Translations under genes and position numbers: made by a program
Part shown: positions 44,048-52,999 of the stretch, piece after piece
Layout of the letters: each line of letters begins with the position of its first letter
Numbering within the stretch: the stretch's first letter is position 1
Source: CAYTTR01 sp964440805
GTDB lineage: Bacteria; Acidobacteriota; Aminicenantia; Aminicenantales; Aminicenantaceae
Length of the DNA stretch: 64,000 bases
Reading direction: 5' to 3'
Assembly: GCA_964440805.1 (NCBI GenBank)
Contig: CAYTTR010000001.1
Span: forward strand, 124,001-188,000
The notes under the pieces: generated by a model
Databases searched by the model: none
Told to the model about the DNA's origin: nothing
The model's input: only the letters and a program-made list of their open reading frames with translations

Positions 44048-45513
44048 TAATCAGGAAAAACAAAAATCATTCAATTAAAATTACTAAAGCCCTTTTTCTC
44101 TTTCTGCTTGTTTTTTTTCTTCAGGGCTTTTCACAGGAAAGATTCCGCCGAACACCTCCCTCTGCCTATCCTTTATCCCCCCTGAACCTCCCTGAGCTCG
44201 AAACAGCCTCGCTTTCCAACGGCCTTTTAGTTTCAGTTCTTCCCAGAAAAGATCTTCCCTTTATTTACATCGATGTCCTCTTTCAAGTGGGAGAAGCCTT
44301 TTCACCTGATCGATTTCAAGGGCTGGCAACTCTCTCCACCTCAATGATGGGAAGAGGAACCATGAGATACTCACAGGAGGATGTGGATGAATACTGGGCT
44401 TCAATAGGAGGAAATTACAGTTTACAAACGTTTGTTGATTACAGCCGCTTGAGTTCATTTTTTCTTGCAGAGTACCTGAACGAAGCCATGGAAATATTAA
44501 GTCACATGATTCTCGGTCCTTCTTTTAGCCGTAGAGGATTTGAGGGCGCCAAGCGGGATTTATTTTATGATCTCGTGCGGAGAAATAACAACCCTGATTT
44601 CCTGGCAAAAAGGCTTCTGTTACAAACCCTCTTTCAGGAACATCCATACCGGAAAATCGCCCTCTATAGAGACTCTCTGGCTGATATAGACAGAATAGAT
44701 AGTCAAAATTTTTATAATAAATTTTTCACTCCTAATAACTCCCGGATTATATTCATAGGTGATCTCAATCTGTCAACAGTTACTAAGCTAACTAGTCATT
44801 ACCTGCAATCCTGGACTGAGAAATCCTTAGAACATTATTCTTTCGACTTCCCTAAGGCTAATAAAAAAAGAAAAATCTGCTTGATTAATCACCCCCACTC
44901 CAGGGATATCACCATTTATCTGGGAAACATGATTTTCCCTCAATCCAGCCAGGACATTTTTCCTTATTTGGTTCTCAGCCATATACTGGGAGGAACTCCT
45001 TATAGCCGACTTTTCATAACTCTTCGTGAAGAAAAAGGATACGCCTACTACGCTTTCAGTAATATGGAAATTTTTAAGATGTTCAGTGTTTTTTACATTC
45101 AAGCGAGAGTCCGCCCGGAAGTTTTGAATTCTTCTATTAAAGAAATTTTCTCGGAAGTAAACAAAATCATTAAGAATGAGATCCCTAATTACGAAATAGA
45201 ACAAGCCAAATCTTATCTTATCGGCCACTTTCCTCTGGAGATTGAACATCCTCATAATTTGGCTTTTCGCTTAGCCACTTTGAACATTTATGGATTCGGC
45301 CGTGAATTTTGGAACGATTACTACTCCAATATCATGAAGGTTACTCCAAAGGATGTCTTTAGAGTAGCTCAACAATCTCTTCTCCTGACACCGGTTATCG
45401 CTCTCGCCGGAGATGAAAAGCTCCTTGCACCTATGATAAAAGACATGGAAGTGGAGGTTTATGACAGGACAGGTCAACTTCTTTACACTATTTATGAAGG
45501 AGGAAAAAAATGA
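44044..45513 (+). CDS. M16-family protein lacking the HxxEH zinc motif (second of pair)
   Basis: A 489-residue secreted M16 protein with a signal peptide (ALFLFLLVFFLQGFSQE). The region that would hold HxxEH reads LATLSTSMMG, as in non-catalytic beta subunits. The C-terminal half has LGGTPYSRLFITLREEKGYAYYAFS, the Arg/Tyr substrate-positioning segment found in beta subunits, which implies a functional peptide-binding role. In known M16 pairs one subunit has zinc; here neither does. It overlaps FTCD by 4 nt. Confidence 0.87.
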   Translation: MIIRKNKNHSIKITKALFLFLLVFFLQGFSQERFRRTPPSAYPLSPLNLPELETASLSNGLLVSVLPRKDLPFIYIDVLFQVGEAFSPDRFQGLATLSTSMMGRGTMRYSQEDVDEYWASIGGNYSLQTFVDYSRLSSFFLAEYLNEAMEILSHMILGPSFSRRGFEGAKRDLFYDLVRRNNNPDFLAKRLLLQTLFQEHPYRKIALYRDSLADIDRIDSQNFYNKFFTPNNSRIIFIGDLNLSTVTKLTSHYLQSWTEKSLEHYSFDFPKANKKRKICLINHPHSRDITIYLGNMIFPQSSQDIFPYLVLSHILGGTPYSRLFITLREEKGYAYYAFSNMEIFKMFSVFYIQARVRPEVLNSSIKEIFSEVNKIIKNEIPNYEIEQAKSYLIGHFPLEIEHPHNLAFRLATLNIYGFGREFWNDYYSNIMKVTPKDVFRVAQQSLLLTPVIALAGDEKLLAPMIKDMEVEVYDRTGQLLYTIYEGGKK

Positions 45514-47180
45514 AACTCATCGAATGTGTTCCAAACTTCAGCGAAGGAAGGGATTTAGAAAAAATCAACTTTATAACCAGAGAAATCGAGAGGACCAATG
45601 GCGTTAAACTCCTGGACACAGATCCGGGTGAATCAACAAACAGAACAGTGGTCACTTTTATAGGAACTCCTGCTGGAGTAAAAGAAGCCGCTTTCAAAGC
45701 TATAAAAAAAGCAGCAGAAGTAATTGATATGACCACACACAAAGGTGCTCATAGCCGTATCGGGGCTACCGATGTTTGTCCCTTTGTGCCTGTTGCTGGA
45801 GCTACTATGGAAGAATGTGTAAAAATTGCCCATGAACTGGCAAGAAGAGTAGCTGAAGAATTAGGTATCCCTGTCTATCTCTACGAAGAAGCAGCTCAAA
45901 AGCCAGATAGGAAAAACCTGGCTAATATAAGACAAGGAGAATACGAAGGACTTCCAGATAAATTCAAGGATCCCGAGTGGAAACCCGACTATGGAGAGCC
46001 TGTCTTTAATGCCAGATCAGGAGCAACAGTTATCGGAGCCAGGGAGTTTCTCATTGCCTACAATATAAACCTCAACACCAGGGACAGGAAATTAGCTCAT
46101 GAAATCGCCCTCAATCTAAGAGAAAGGGGAAGAGCCAAACGTGATAAAGAAGGCAAAATCATAAGGGATTCCAATGGAAAAGCCATCCTGGTTCCAGGCA
46201 AGTTCAAGGAAGTCAAAGCAGTCGGATGGTATATTGAAGATTACGGTGTGGCTCAGGTTTCCATAAATTTCACCAACCACAAGATAACTCCACCACATGT
46301 GGTTTTCGATGAAGCTGTTAAGGAGGCAGAAAAATTAGGGCTCCGGGTAACTGGAAGTGAACTGGTCGGTCTTATCCCCAAAGAAGCCATCCTCATGGCT
46401 GGCCGTTATTATCTGGAAAAACAGGGAAAAAGCCCTGGATTGCCGGAAGAAGAACTAATCCGGACTGCTGTATGTTCCCTTGGCCTTAATGATTTGGTCC
46501 CTTTTGAGTCAGAGAAAAAAATAATTGAATATCAATTCAGGGAATTCGAAAATCCACTGGTAGAAATGCCCCTCAACGGTTTTTGTGACAGCCTTTCCAT
46601 GGATACTCCTACTCCGGGCGGGGGAAGTACAGCTGCTCTTTGCGGAGCCCTTTCAGCTGCTTTATCTGCCATGGTGGCCAATCTCACAGTTGGTAAAGCC
46701 GGCTATGAACAATCTCAACGTATTGTGAAAAAAACAGCCCAGCAAAGCCAGTTGCTTAAGGATGAATTCTTGAAAGCTGTGGACAGGGATACAGATGCTT
46801 TTAATAAAGTAATGGAATCCTTCCGCCTTCCCAAGAAGACCGAAGAACAGCAAGTCCAACGTAAAGAGGCTATTGACAAGACCTATAAAGAAGCCGCTCT
46901 TGTCCCCTTGCAAGTAATGGAGAGAGGCCTGGAAGCATTAAAGCTGGCCCGGACAGTTACTACCACAGGAAATAAGAATTCCATTAGTGATGCTGCTGTT
47001 GCTTCCCTTACAGCCATGACCACTGTAACAGGTGCTTTTTACAATGTCCTTATTAATCTTCCCAGTATCGAGGACAAGGAATTCAGAATAAAATGCAGGC
47101 GAAAGGCAGGCCAGCTCAAGAGAAGAGCTGCCCAGATCCACAAAGAAACCATAAAACTGGTTGATAAAGAATTGAAATAG
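45510..47180 (+). CDS. ftcD: Bifunctional glutamate formimidoyltransferase / formimidoyl-THF cyclodeaminase
   Basis: A 556-residue fusion that completes histidine breakdown: the N-terminal 310 residues transfer the formimino group from formiminoglutamate to THF (VPNFSEGRDLEKI, THKGAHSRIGATDVCPFVPV), and the C-terminal 200 residues release ammonia to give 5,10-methenyl-THF (MDTPTPGGGSTAALCGALSAALSAMVANLT). Coupled (ATGA) to the two M16 proteins, which suggests a peptide-to-histidine-catabolism operon. Other hut genes are not in the window. Confidence 0.95.
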   Translation: MKLIECVPNFSEGRDLEKINFITREIERTNGVKLLDTDPGESTNRTVVTFIGTPAGVKEAAFKAIKKAAEVIDMTTHKGAHSRIGATDVCPFVPVAGATMEECVKIAHELARRVAEELGIPVYLYEEAAQKPDRKNLANIRQGEYEGLPDKFKDPEWKPDYGEPVFNARSGATVIGAREFLIAYNINLNTRDRKLAHEIALNLRERGRAKRDKEGKIIRDSNGKAILVPGKFKEVKAVGWYIEDYGVAQVSINFTNHKITPPHVVFDEAVKEAEKLGLRVTGSELVGLIPKEAILMAGRYYLEKQGKSPGLPEEELIRTAVCSLGLNDLVPFESEKKIIEYQFREFENPLVEMPLNGFCDSLSMDTPTPGGGSTAALCGALSAALSAMVANLTVGKAGYEQSQRIVKKTAQQSQLLKDEFLKAVDRDTDAFNKVMESFRLPKKTEEQQVQRKEAIDKTYKEAALVPLQVMERGLEALKLARTVTTTGNKNSISDAAVASLTAMTTVTGAFYNVLINLPSIEDKEFRIKCRRKAGQLKRRAAQIHKETIKLVDKELK

Positions 47181-47207
47181 TAAGAATAAATTGTTTTATT
47201 CCATTTT

Positions 47208-47244
47208 GTGTGTGTATGCTTGCAAAACATGATCTTACACACAC
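47208..47244 (+). terminator. Stem-loop between ftcD and isochorismatase gene
   Basis: A 9-bp perfect stem GTGTGTGTA / TACACACAC with a 19-nt loop, 28 nt after the ftcD stop and 46 nt before the next ATG. There is no T-run right after it, so it is a weak terminator or a transcript-stability or attenuation hairpin. Confidence 0.35.
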
Positions 47245-47289
47245 TAAATACGAGCGAATCGTTAAAATTATTTGTTAGGAGAGAAAAAA

Positions 47290-47811
47290 ATGCCTGAAAA
47301 AGCTCTTTTGGTAATTGACATGCTTAATGACTTTATCCGGAAAGACGGAGCTTTAGAAGGTGGTGAAACAGCCAGAAAAACCATTCCTTTCATTCGCCGC
47401 AAAGTGGATGAGTTTCACCAGAATAAAGAGCTGGTGGTTTTTATCTGTGATTCCCATGAAAAAAATGACCCGGAATTCAAAATATTCCCTCCCCATTGTA
47501 TCCAAGGAACAGAGGGGGCCAAAATCATTGAAGAACTTCCTGTCGGAGAGAATGACCCAATCGTTTATAAGTCCCGTTACAGTGCTTTCTATAATACTGA
47601 CCTGGACATTATTTTAAAAAAAAATAATATCCAGAAAGTCTATGTGGTAGGGGTCTGCACTTCTATTTGTGTTATGGACACAGTGGGAGATCTGCGGAAC
47701 CGGGACTATCCTGTCTTTGTTTTTGAGGACGGCGTAGCTGACTTTGATCCGGAAGCCTACCAATTTTCTCTGAAGCGAATGAAGAATATCTACGGGGCTA
47801 TTATTATTTAA
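47290..47811 (+). CDS. Isochorismatase/nicotinamidase-family cysteine hydrolase
   Basis: A 173-residue hydrolase with the Asp-Lys-Cys triad: VIDMLNDF (Asp), YKSRYSAF (Lys) and VGVCTSICVMDT (Cys). Such enzymes act as nicotinamidases or amide hydrolases. Metal-binding HH of nicotinamidase is partly visible as CDSHEKNDPEF. I use the ATG at 47290 with TTAGGAGAG upstream; a TTG at 47272 is in frame. If it is a nicotinamidase it would complement CinA in NAD recycling. Confidence 0.85.
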   Translation: MPEKALLVIDMLNDFIRKDGALEGGETARKTIPFIRRKVDEFHQNKELVVFICDSHEKNDPEFKIFPPHCIQGTEGAKIIEELPVGENDPIVYKSRYSAFYNTDLDIILKKNNIQKVYVVGVCTSICVMDTVGDLRNRDYPVFVFEDGVADFDPEAYQFSLKRMKNIYGAIII

Positions 47812-47859
47812 AACAACATTTTGAAAAAATAAAAAACAGCCTCTTATAAAAACATTTAA

Positions 47860-47873
47860 CCTGAACAATTCAT
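47860..47873 (+). repeat. Terminal fragment of the 155-bp MITE-like repeat
   Basis: CCTGAACAATTCAT matches the outermost 14 nt of the complete copies with one difference. It overlaps the stop codon of the znuB-like gene (47870-47872), so a repeat end again abuts a gene's 3' end. Confidence 0.5.
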
Positions 47874-48679
47874 CTTATTTTTTTGGCCAACAAAATACTC
47901 AAGAAAAAAAGGAAGGAAATAAAGACAATTGCTCCGGAAGCAGGGATATCTATAACATAAGCCACCCATAGACCAAGAACTACCGAAGAAACTGAAAATA
48001 CACCTGACAGGATTAAAGCCATCCGGAAATTTCCGGCCAGTTGAAGCCCTGAAGCTGATGGAAATACTATCAAAGCAGCCACCAGCAGTATTCCTACCAC
48101 TTTCATTCCCAAAACAACTGTGACTGCAGCCAGAACCGTCAACAGAAGGTCAAGCCTATCTACATTAACTCCCGCGGTTTTAGCTGTTTCTGGGTCAAAA
48201 GTCAAAAAAAGTAGCTTCTGGTATTTGAATATAACGAGCAATACCACAGTGGAGGCCAGGATAATTGAAAGCCAGACTTCTCCTGGCGAAATGGAAAGAA
48301 TATCTCCGAAAAGATAACTTAAGAGATCGGCACTGTATCCCTTGGAATAACTGACCAGGATGATGCCCAGAGCAAATCCGGCACTGCTGAATAAAGCAAT
48401 AGCTGTATCTCCAGAAAGGCCGGCTTTTACTCTAATTTTTGCCATAACTATTGCAGTGGCAACAGTTAATATTAAAGCCGCCATAAGCGGTGATGTTTTG
48501 AACCAAAGCCCTAAGGCCACTCCAGCAAAAGAAACATGAGCTAACCCGTGTCCAATCATAGCATCTTTCCTTAATACCAGGAAAACTCCCAGCAATGAAC
48601 AGGCCATAGCCACAAAAACTCCAGCAACCAGAGCTCTCTGAAGGAAACCATACTGGATAAAAGCTTCCATAAATCCCAC
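47870..48679 (-). CDS. Zinc/manganese ABC transporter permease (ZnuB-like)
   Basis: A 269-residue membrane permease of the ZnuB/MntB family with about eight hydrophobic segments. Features: FVAMACSLLGVFLVLRKDAMIGHGLAHVSFAG near the N-terminus and YLFGDILSISPGEV in the centre, typical of metal ABC-3 permeases. It pairs with the ATPase upstream (11-nt gap) and the binding protein. The C-terminus ends KKIR, with the stop inside a repeat fragment. Confidence 0.93.
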   Translation of the reverse strand: MGFMEAFIQYGFLQRALVAGVFVAMACSLLGVFLVLRKDAMIGHGLAHVSFAGVALGLWFKTSPLMAALILTVATAIVMAKIRVKAGLSGDTAIALFSSAGFALGIILVSYSKGYSADLLSYLFGDILSISPGEVWLSIILASTVVLLVIFKYQKLLFLTFDPETAKTAGVNVDRLDLLLTVLAAVTVVLGMKVVGILLVAALIVFPSASGLQLAGNFRMALILSGVFSVSSVVLGLWVAYVIDIPASGAIVFISFLFFLSILLAKKIR

Positions 48680-48690
48680 TTATAACTATC

Positions 48691-49458
48691 TTAATGACGG
48701 TGAGAAACCACGTGGTGCCCTTTGGCCAGCATCTTACGGAACACATCAGACTGGCAGAATTCCATGTGGGTCCCGTGATACTCTAACCTTTTATTTAAAC
48801 AGGCAACTTTGTTGACATGCCTGTTTATAATCCCGATTTCGTGGGTGATCAGAACAATGGTAATTGTTTCTTTGGTGTTTAAATGGGAAAGCAGGTCATA
48901 AAATTTATCCTGCATATCAGCATCCACTCCAGTGGTTGGTTCATCCAGAAAAAGAATCAGTGGCTGGTTAACAATTGCTCTGGCAATAAATACTCTCTGT
49001 TGTTGACCTCCGGAAAGGTTGCCTACTCGCTTACCAGCATGAGCTTCCATGCCCACAATTCTCAGAACCTTTTTTATTCTCTCCTCCTCCTCCTTTTTTG
49101 AAAAAAAAATCCGTTTTTTCCCCCTGGCAACATTCATGGCCACAACTTCCCTCACCGATACTGGAAAAAGAGGGTCAACATGAGTGGCTTTTTGAGGAAC
49201 ATAGCCGAGCTTAAACCATTGATCGAACTCTTCCACTGTCTTTCCCATGAGCCTCACCCGGCCTTTGGGAGGCCTGAGAAGCCCCAGGATTATCTTGATT
49301 AGGGTTGTTTTTCCTGATCCGTTTGGTCCGATGATAGCCAGAAAATCTCCTTGAAAAATATCTAAATTAATATCACTTAAAACTTCTCCATAACCGAAAT
49401 TAAAGGAAACTCCATCTACCCTAACAAGAGGGACGGACTTAATGACAGCCGAGTCCAT
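48691..49458 (-). CDS. Zinc/manganese ABC transporter ATP-binding protein (ZnuC-like)
   Basis: A 255-residue ABC ATPase. Walker A GPNGSGKTTL at about residue 43, signature LSGGQQQRVFIARAI and Walker B LILFLDEPTTGVD. It powers the permease encoded 11 nt downstream. Its 5' end overlaps the binding-protein gene by 20 nt. Confidence 0.95.
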   Translation of the reverse strand: MDSAVIKSVPLVRVDGVSFNFGYGEVLSDINLDIFQGDFLAIIGPNGSGKTTLIKIILGLLRPPKGRVRLMGKTVEEFDQWFKLGYVPQKATHVDPLFPVSVREVVAMNVARGKKRIFFSKKEEEERIKKVLRIVGMEAHAGKRVGNLSGGQQQRVFIARAIVNQPLILFLDEPTTGVDADMQDKFYDLLSHLNTKETITIVLITHEIGIINRHVNKVACLNKRLEYHGTHMEFCQSDVFRKMLAKGHHVVSHRH

Positions 49459-50386
49459 TTTTTAAATTCTCCAGATTCTGTTCCATAATATCTATAAAGG
49501 TCATTCCCGCTTTAAGATTTTCCTGGCTAATATTAGCACCTGGATTAAGAACCAAGGTTTTAACCCCTGTCTCCCTGGAAATAACCCGGGCGACTTCATC
49601 TGTTACTGCCTGCTCAAAATAAATAGCTTTAATTCCCCTTTCTCTTACCAGATTAATTAACCTGATCATCTCTCGTGGTGTTGGCCTGGAGTCAGGACTT
49701 ATTCCATAAAGAGCCACTTGCTCAAGCCGGTAACGGCGGGCCAAATAACCAAAAGCAGCATGGCCGGCTATTACCAGAGTTCTGTCCGAACAATCTTTCA
49801 TTTCCTCTGAATACCTTCTATCCAGGAGGTGAAGTTTATCTTTATACCCAGATGCATTGCTTGAATAAATAGAAGCAGCTTCCGGATCGATTTCAATTAA
49901 AACATTTTTTATTTTTTCTACTATCTGTTTATCTAAATCGAAATCAAGCCAGACATGGGGATCCAGATGGTAGTGTTCATGTTCACCCTTTTCTTCCTCA
50001 TTGGGCGAAAAGGAGGCGGTCAATCCCAGGCTTGCCTGAATAATTCTAAGTCCTGGTTTGGCCAGGCTTTGCAGAATATCTCCAACCCAGGGTTCAAGAT
50101 TAGCTCCAACCATGAGAAAACAATCAGCCTCGGATATTTTCAAAATATCTGACGGCCTTGGCTTCCAGGAATGGACATCCGCACCCGGAGGAAGAAGAAG
50201 GAAAACCTCCCCTCTCTCTCCACATACTGCCCGGGCGAATTCTTGCAAGGGAAAGATTGTGCTCACTATAAGAAGTTTATTATCTTTTGACTGCGGATAT
50301 ATAAAAAAAGTTGCAGAAGTTATGAAAACAATTAAAAAAAATAGAAAAAAGAATATCAATGAATTTGATTTTTCTTTCTTTACCAC
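49439..50386 (-). CDS. Zinc/manganese ABC transporter substrate-binding protein (ZnuA-like)
   Basis: A 315-residue periplasmic, probably membrane-anchored binding protein with an N-terminal hydrophobic segment (LIFFFLFFLIVFITSATFF). Metal ligands in the cluster A-I family are seen at LPPGADVHSWKPRPSD (His), HLDPHVWLD (His), AGHAAFGYLARR (His) and a terminal Asp/Glu region. A short His-rich loop (HEHYH) just before DPHVW is typical of ZnuA rather than MntA. The start codon is GTG at 50386. Divergent from pepD across 176 nt where no Zur box was recognised. Confidence 0.9.
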   Translation of the reverse strand: MVKKEKSNSLIFFFLFFLIVFITSATFFIYPQSKDNKLLIVSTIFPLQEFARAVCGERGEVFLLLPPGADVHSWKPRPSDILKISEADCFLMVGANLEPWVGDILQSLAKPGLRIIQASLGLTASFSPNEEEKGEHEHYHLDPHVWLDFDLDKQIVEKIKNVLIEIDPEAASIYSSNASGYKDKLHLLDRRYSEEMKDCSDRTLVIAGHAAFGYLARRYRLEQVALYGISPDSRPTPREMIRLINLVRERGIKAIYFEQAVTDEVARVISRETGVKTLVLNPGANISQENLKAGMTFIDIMEQNLENLKNGLGCH

Positions 50387-50562
50387 TCTTGTTAAAATCC
50401 TATTTGTATTATTTAAGATAATTCAATCATCCATCTACCTTAGAAATGATTTTAAGTGAATATTCCTAATTCTGTCAAACCGAAAGATTCTTCCTTGCAT
50501 CAAGTTAAGATTTATGTCATTATTTTTCTCTACATAAAGAAATCATCATAGGGAGGAAAATT

Positions 50563-52017
50563 ATGTCTGATGTTTTAAGCAGTCTTAAACCTTCTTCCAT
50601 TTGGAAACATTTCTCAAGGATTTTGGAAATCCCCCATTGTTCCGGAAATGAAAAAGCATTGGGAGATTATATTATTCAAGTAGCAGAAAAAAAACAACTT
50701 GAATACAAAAGAGATAAAGTAGGAAACATTGTGGTCCGCAAGAAAGCTTTCAAAGGACATGAAGGAGCTGAAGGAGTCATTTTGCAAGGTCACCTGGACA
50801 TGGTTTGTGAAAAAAACTCGGATATAGATCACGATTTCAGTCAAGATTCCATCAAGGTGCAATTGCAGGAAGATTGGCTTCAGGCCAAGGGAACAACCTT
50901 GGGAGCTGACAATGGTATCGGAGTGGCAGCGGCCCTGGCTGTTATGGAAGATGACAGTATTGTGCATGGACCTCTTGAGTTTCTTTTTACAGTAGATGAA
51001 GAAACTGGCCTAACCGGGGCAACCCAAATTAAAAAGAATTTTCTTGAGGGAAAAAAACTTCTGAATCTTGATAGCGAAGATGAAGGCTCATTCACCATCG
51101 GCTGTGCCGGCGGAGCAGATACAGAGATATTGCTTCCATTAAAAAGAGAAAAGGGACATAAAAAAGAAGATGGATTGAGGATTAAAATCTCTGGTTTCCG
51201 CGGAGGACACTCAGGCCTTGATATTAAGCAGGGGCGAGGAAATGCCATTAAGCTTTTAGCCAGAATATTATGGGAGACCTATAAAGAGGTTCCATTTAAA
51301 CTCATCTCGCTTGAAGGAGGAAATAAACGCAACGCTATTCCCAGAGAAGCCCAGGCCGATCTTTTAGTTGAACGTTCCCGGAAAAAAGAATTTGAAAAGC
51401 TTACCAAAAAAGCTTTTGCTGATATCCGTTCCGAATTCAAGAGTGTGGAAAAAGAGGCGGATATTTCCTTTACTCAAGTTAATATAGATAACCTTCCTCT
51501 CACAGACGAATCCCGCCAGACCATAATTGATTTACTCCTGGTAATACCTCATGGAGTTATTTCCATGCATCCGGAAATAGAGGGGCTTGTGGAAACAAGC
51601 TCCAATCTGGCCATTATCCACACTCACAAAGAACAAGCTGAAATCATTTGTAGCTCCCGCAGTTCAGTGGCCTCCTCTCTGCGAGCCACCCGCGAAATTA
51701 TAGCCGCTTGTTGCGAACTGGCTGGAGCCGAAGCCAAACAACCAAAAGGCTATCCAGGCTGGACTCCTAACCTGGAATCACCTCTTCTTCAAACTCTAAA
51801 AACGGTTTACTCTGATCTCTTCAATAAAGAACCTGAAGTGGAAGCAGTCCATGCCGGGCTCGAGTGCGGTATCATTGGAGAAAAATTTCCCGGAATGGAT
51901 ATGATATCATTCGGACCAACCATCAAGAATCCTCATTCCCCTGAAGAAAAAGTGCATGTAACTTCTGTAGAAAAGTTCTATAATTTCCTTTTGAAAACAC
52001 TCGAAACTCTGGCTTAA
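50563..52017 (+). CDS. pepD: Aminoacyl-histidine dipeptidase (PepD, M20C)
   Basis: A 484-residue M20 dipeptidase. Zinc ligands: LQGHLDMV (His/Asp), GADNGIG (Asp), DEETGLTG (catalytic Glu and ligand), LNLDSEDEG (Asp), and the C-terminal HSPEEKVHV (His). PepD cleaves His-containing and other dipeptides, consistent with the FTCD histidine pathway nearby. AGGGAGG precedes the ATG. A weak TTGCAT-17-CATTAT promoter (50495-50523) is possible. Confidence 0.93.
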   Translation: MSDVLSSLKPSSIWKHFSRILEIPHCSGNEKALGDYIIQVAEKKQLEYKRDKVGNIVVRKKAFKGHEGAEGVILQGHLDMVCEKNSDIDHDFSQDSIKVQLQEDWLQAKGTTLGADNGIGVAAALAVMEDDSIVHGPLEFLFTVDEETGLTGATQIKKNFLEGKKLLNLDSEDEGSFTIGCAGGADTEILLPLKREKGHKKEDGLRIKISGFRGGHSGLDIKQGRGNAIKLLARILWETYKEVPFKLISLEGGNKRNAIPREAQADLLVERSRKKEFEKLTKKAFADIRSEFKSVEKEADISFTQVNIDNLPLTDESRQTIIDLLLVIPHGVISMHPEIEGLVETSSNLAIIHTHKEQAEIICSSRSSVASSLRATREIIAACCELAGAEAKQPKGYPGWTPNLESPLLQTLKTVYSDLFNKEPEVEAVHAGLECGIIGEKFPGMDMISFGPTIKNPHSPEEKVHVTSVEKFYNFLLKTLETLA

Positions 52018-52063
52018 AAACCCATAAAAGTAAAACAAAAAAAAGTAATTTTTTCCAGTTCAA

Positions 52064-52092
52064 TTGACAATGGTAATTTAATTAATTACAAT
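52064..52092 (+). promoter_or_regulatory. Promoter with embedded palindrome upstream of the PP-loop gene
   Basis: TTGACA (52064-52069), 17-nt spacer, TACAAT (52087-52092) is a strong sigma-70 promoter. Within it lies the palindrome GTAATT-N5-AATTAC (52073-52089), covering the spacer and the -10. A repressor bound here would block RNA polymerase; the Rrf2 regulator encoded 0.9 kb away is the obvious candidate. Confidence 0.65.
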
Positions 52093-52143
52093 TAGTAACC
52101 GCTGCAGAAAGGAAAAAAATCCGGATAAAAGGAGAACAAAACA

Positions 52144-52962
52144 ATGGGTAAGGAAGTTATTCTGGAATTTTCAGGAGGAATAGATTCCCTTTATGCAGCT
52201 CACTACCTGGCGCAAAAATACGATAAAGTCCATCTTTTAACTTTTAATAAAGGATATCTTCATTTCGCCTTAAAAGCCAATAAGATAAATGTGGATCTTC
52301 TTCGCAATCTTCATGGTGAAGACAAAATTGCATACCAACTAATTGATATTAAACCCTTCTTCAAGCAAATGGCTGTTCGCTCTTATAAGGAAACTAAAAA
52401 TGAATATGGAAATGAAATTGCCTGGTGCATTCCCTGCCGGGCATCTATGGCCTTGGGCAGTATCGTTTATGCTTTGGAAAACGACATCCGGGAATTCACT
52501 GACGGTGCCAACTGGGAACAGGCTCCCGATGGAGAAAAACTCTTGGTAACAGCAGATAATTATCCAGAATTTTTGGAAATTATAAAAAAGTTTGCCGAAA
52601 AATACGGTGTTTATTATCTTCCTATTCTTTACGATTTAAATTCACGCCGGGAACGGCGCGATATTCTGATTGAGCTCGGAGCCAAAATCGATTTCAACAG
52701 CCTGGATAGAAAGAAAAAATCTCTCTTTGATATATTCAACCGGAACTTTTACCGCCGGGTACAACCCATTTGTTTGTCCGGGTATTTGGTTCACTGGAAA
52801 AGGAATTTCTTTAACGTAAAAGAAGACACTACTGCAGAAAAAGTTACCTCCTCCATAAAACCCAAGATGGAAAACATTGGAACAACTCTTATAGAAGAAT
52901 GTTTTCAAGGAAAAGGACAGTCTCTTCAGGAAATTATTCAAAAACGCCAAGTTATGGCTTAA
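52144..52962 (+). CDS. PP-loop ATPase with CxxC, probable sulfur-transfer or thiolation enzyme
   Basis: A 272-residue PP-loop pyrophosphatase. The adenylation loop EFSGGIDSLYAA (residues 8-19) is clear; a CxxC (WCIPCR, Cys95/Cys98) follows, and DGANWEQAPDGEKLL is near residue 125. No MnmA, TtcA, ThiI, QueC or LarE signature beyond the loop is certain. Such enzymes adenylate a substrate so that sulfur (often from a cysteine desulfurase) can displace AMP; the CxxC suggests a bound zinc or a persulfide shuttle. AGGAG before the ATG. A palindrome in the promoter plus an Rrf2/IscR-type gene downstream suggest regulation by cysteine or Fe-S status. Confidence 0.75.
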   Translation: MGKEVILEFSGGIDSLYAAHYLAQKYDKVHLLTFNKGYLHFALKANKINVDLLRNLHGEDKIAYQLIDIKPFFKQMAVRSYKETKNEYGNEIAWCIPCRASMALGSIVYALENDIREFTDGANWEQAPDGEKLLVTADNYPEFLEIIKKFAEKYGVYYLPILYDLNSRRERRDILIELGAKIDFNSLDRKKKSLFDIFNRNFYRRVQPICLSGYLVHWKRNFFNVKEDTTAEKVTSSIKPKMENIGTTLIEECFQGKGQSLQEIIQKRQVMA

Positions 52963-52999
52963 ATTATATTTCTTTCATTTCCTTGAAGAGGGAAACCTT

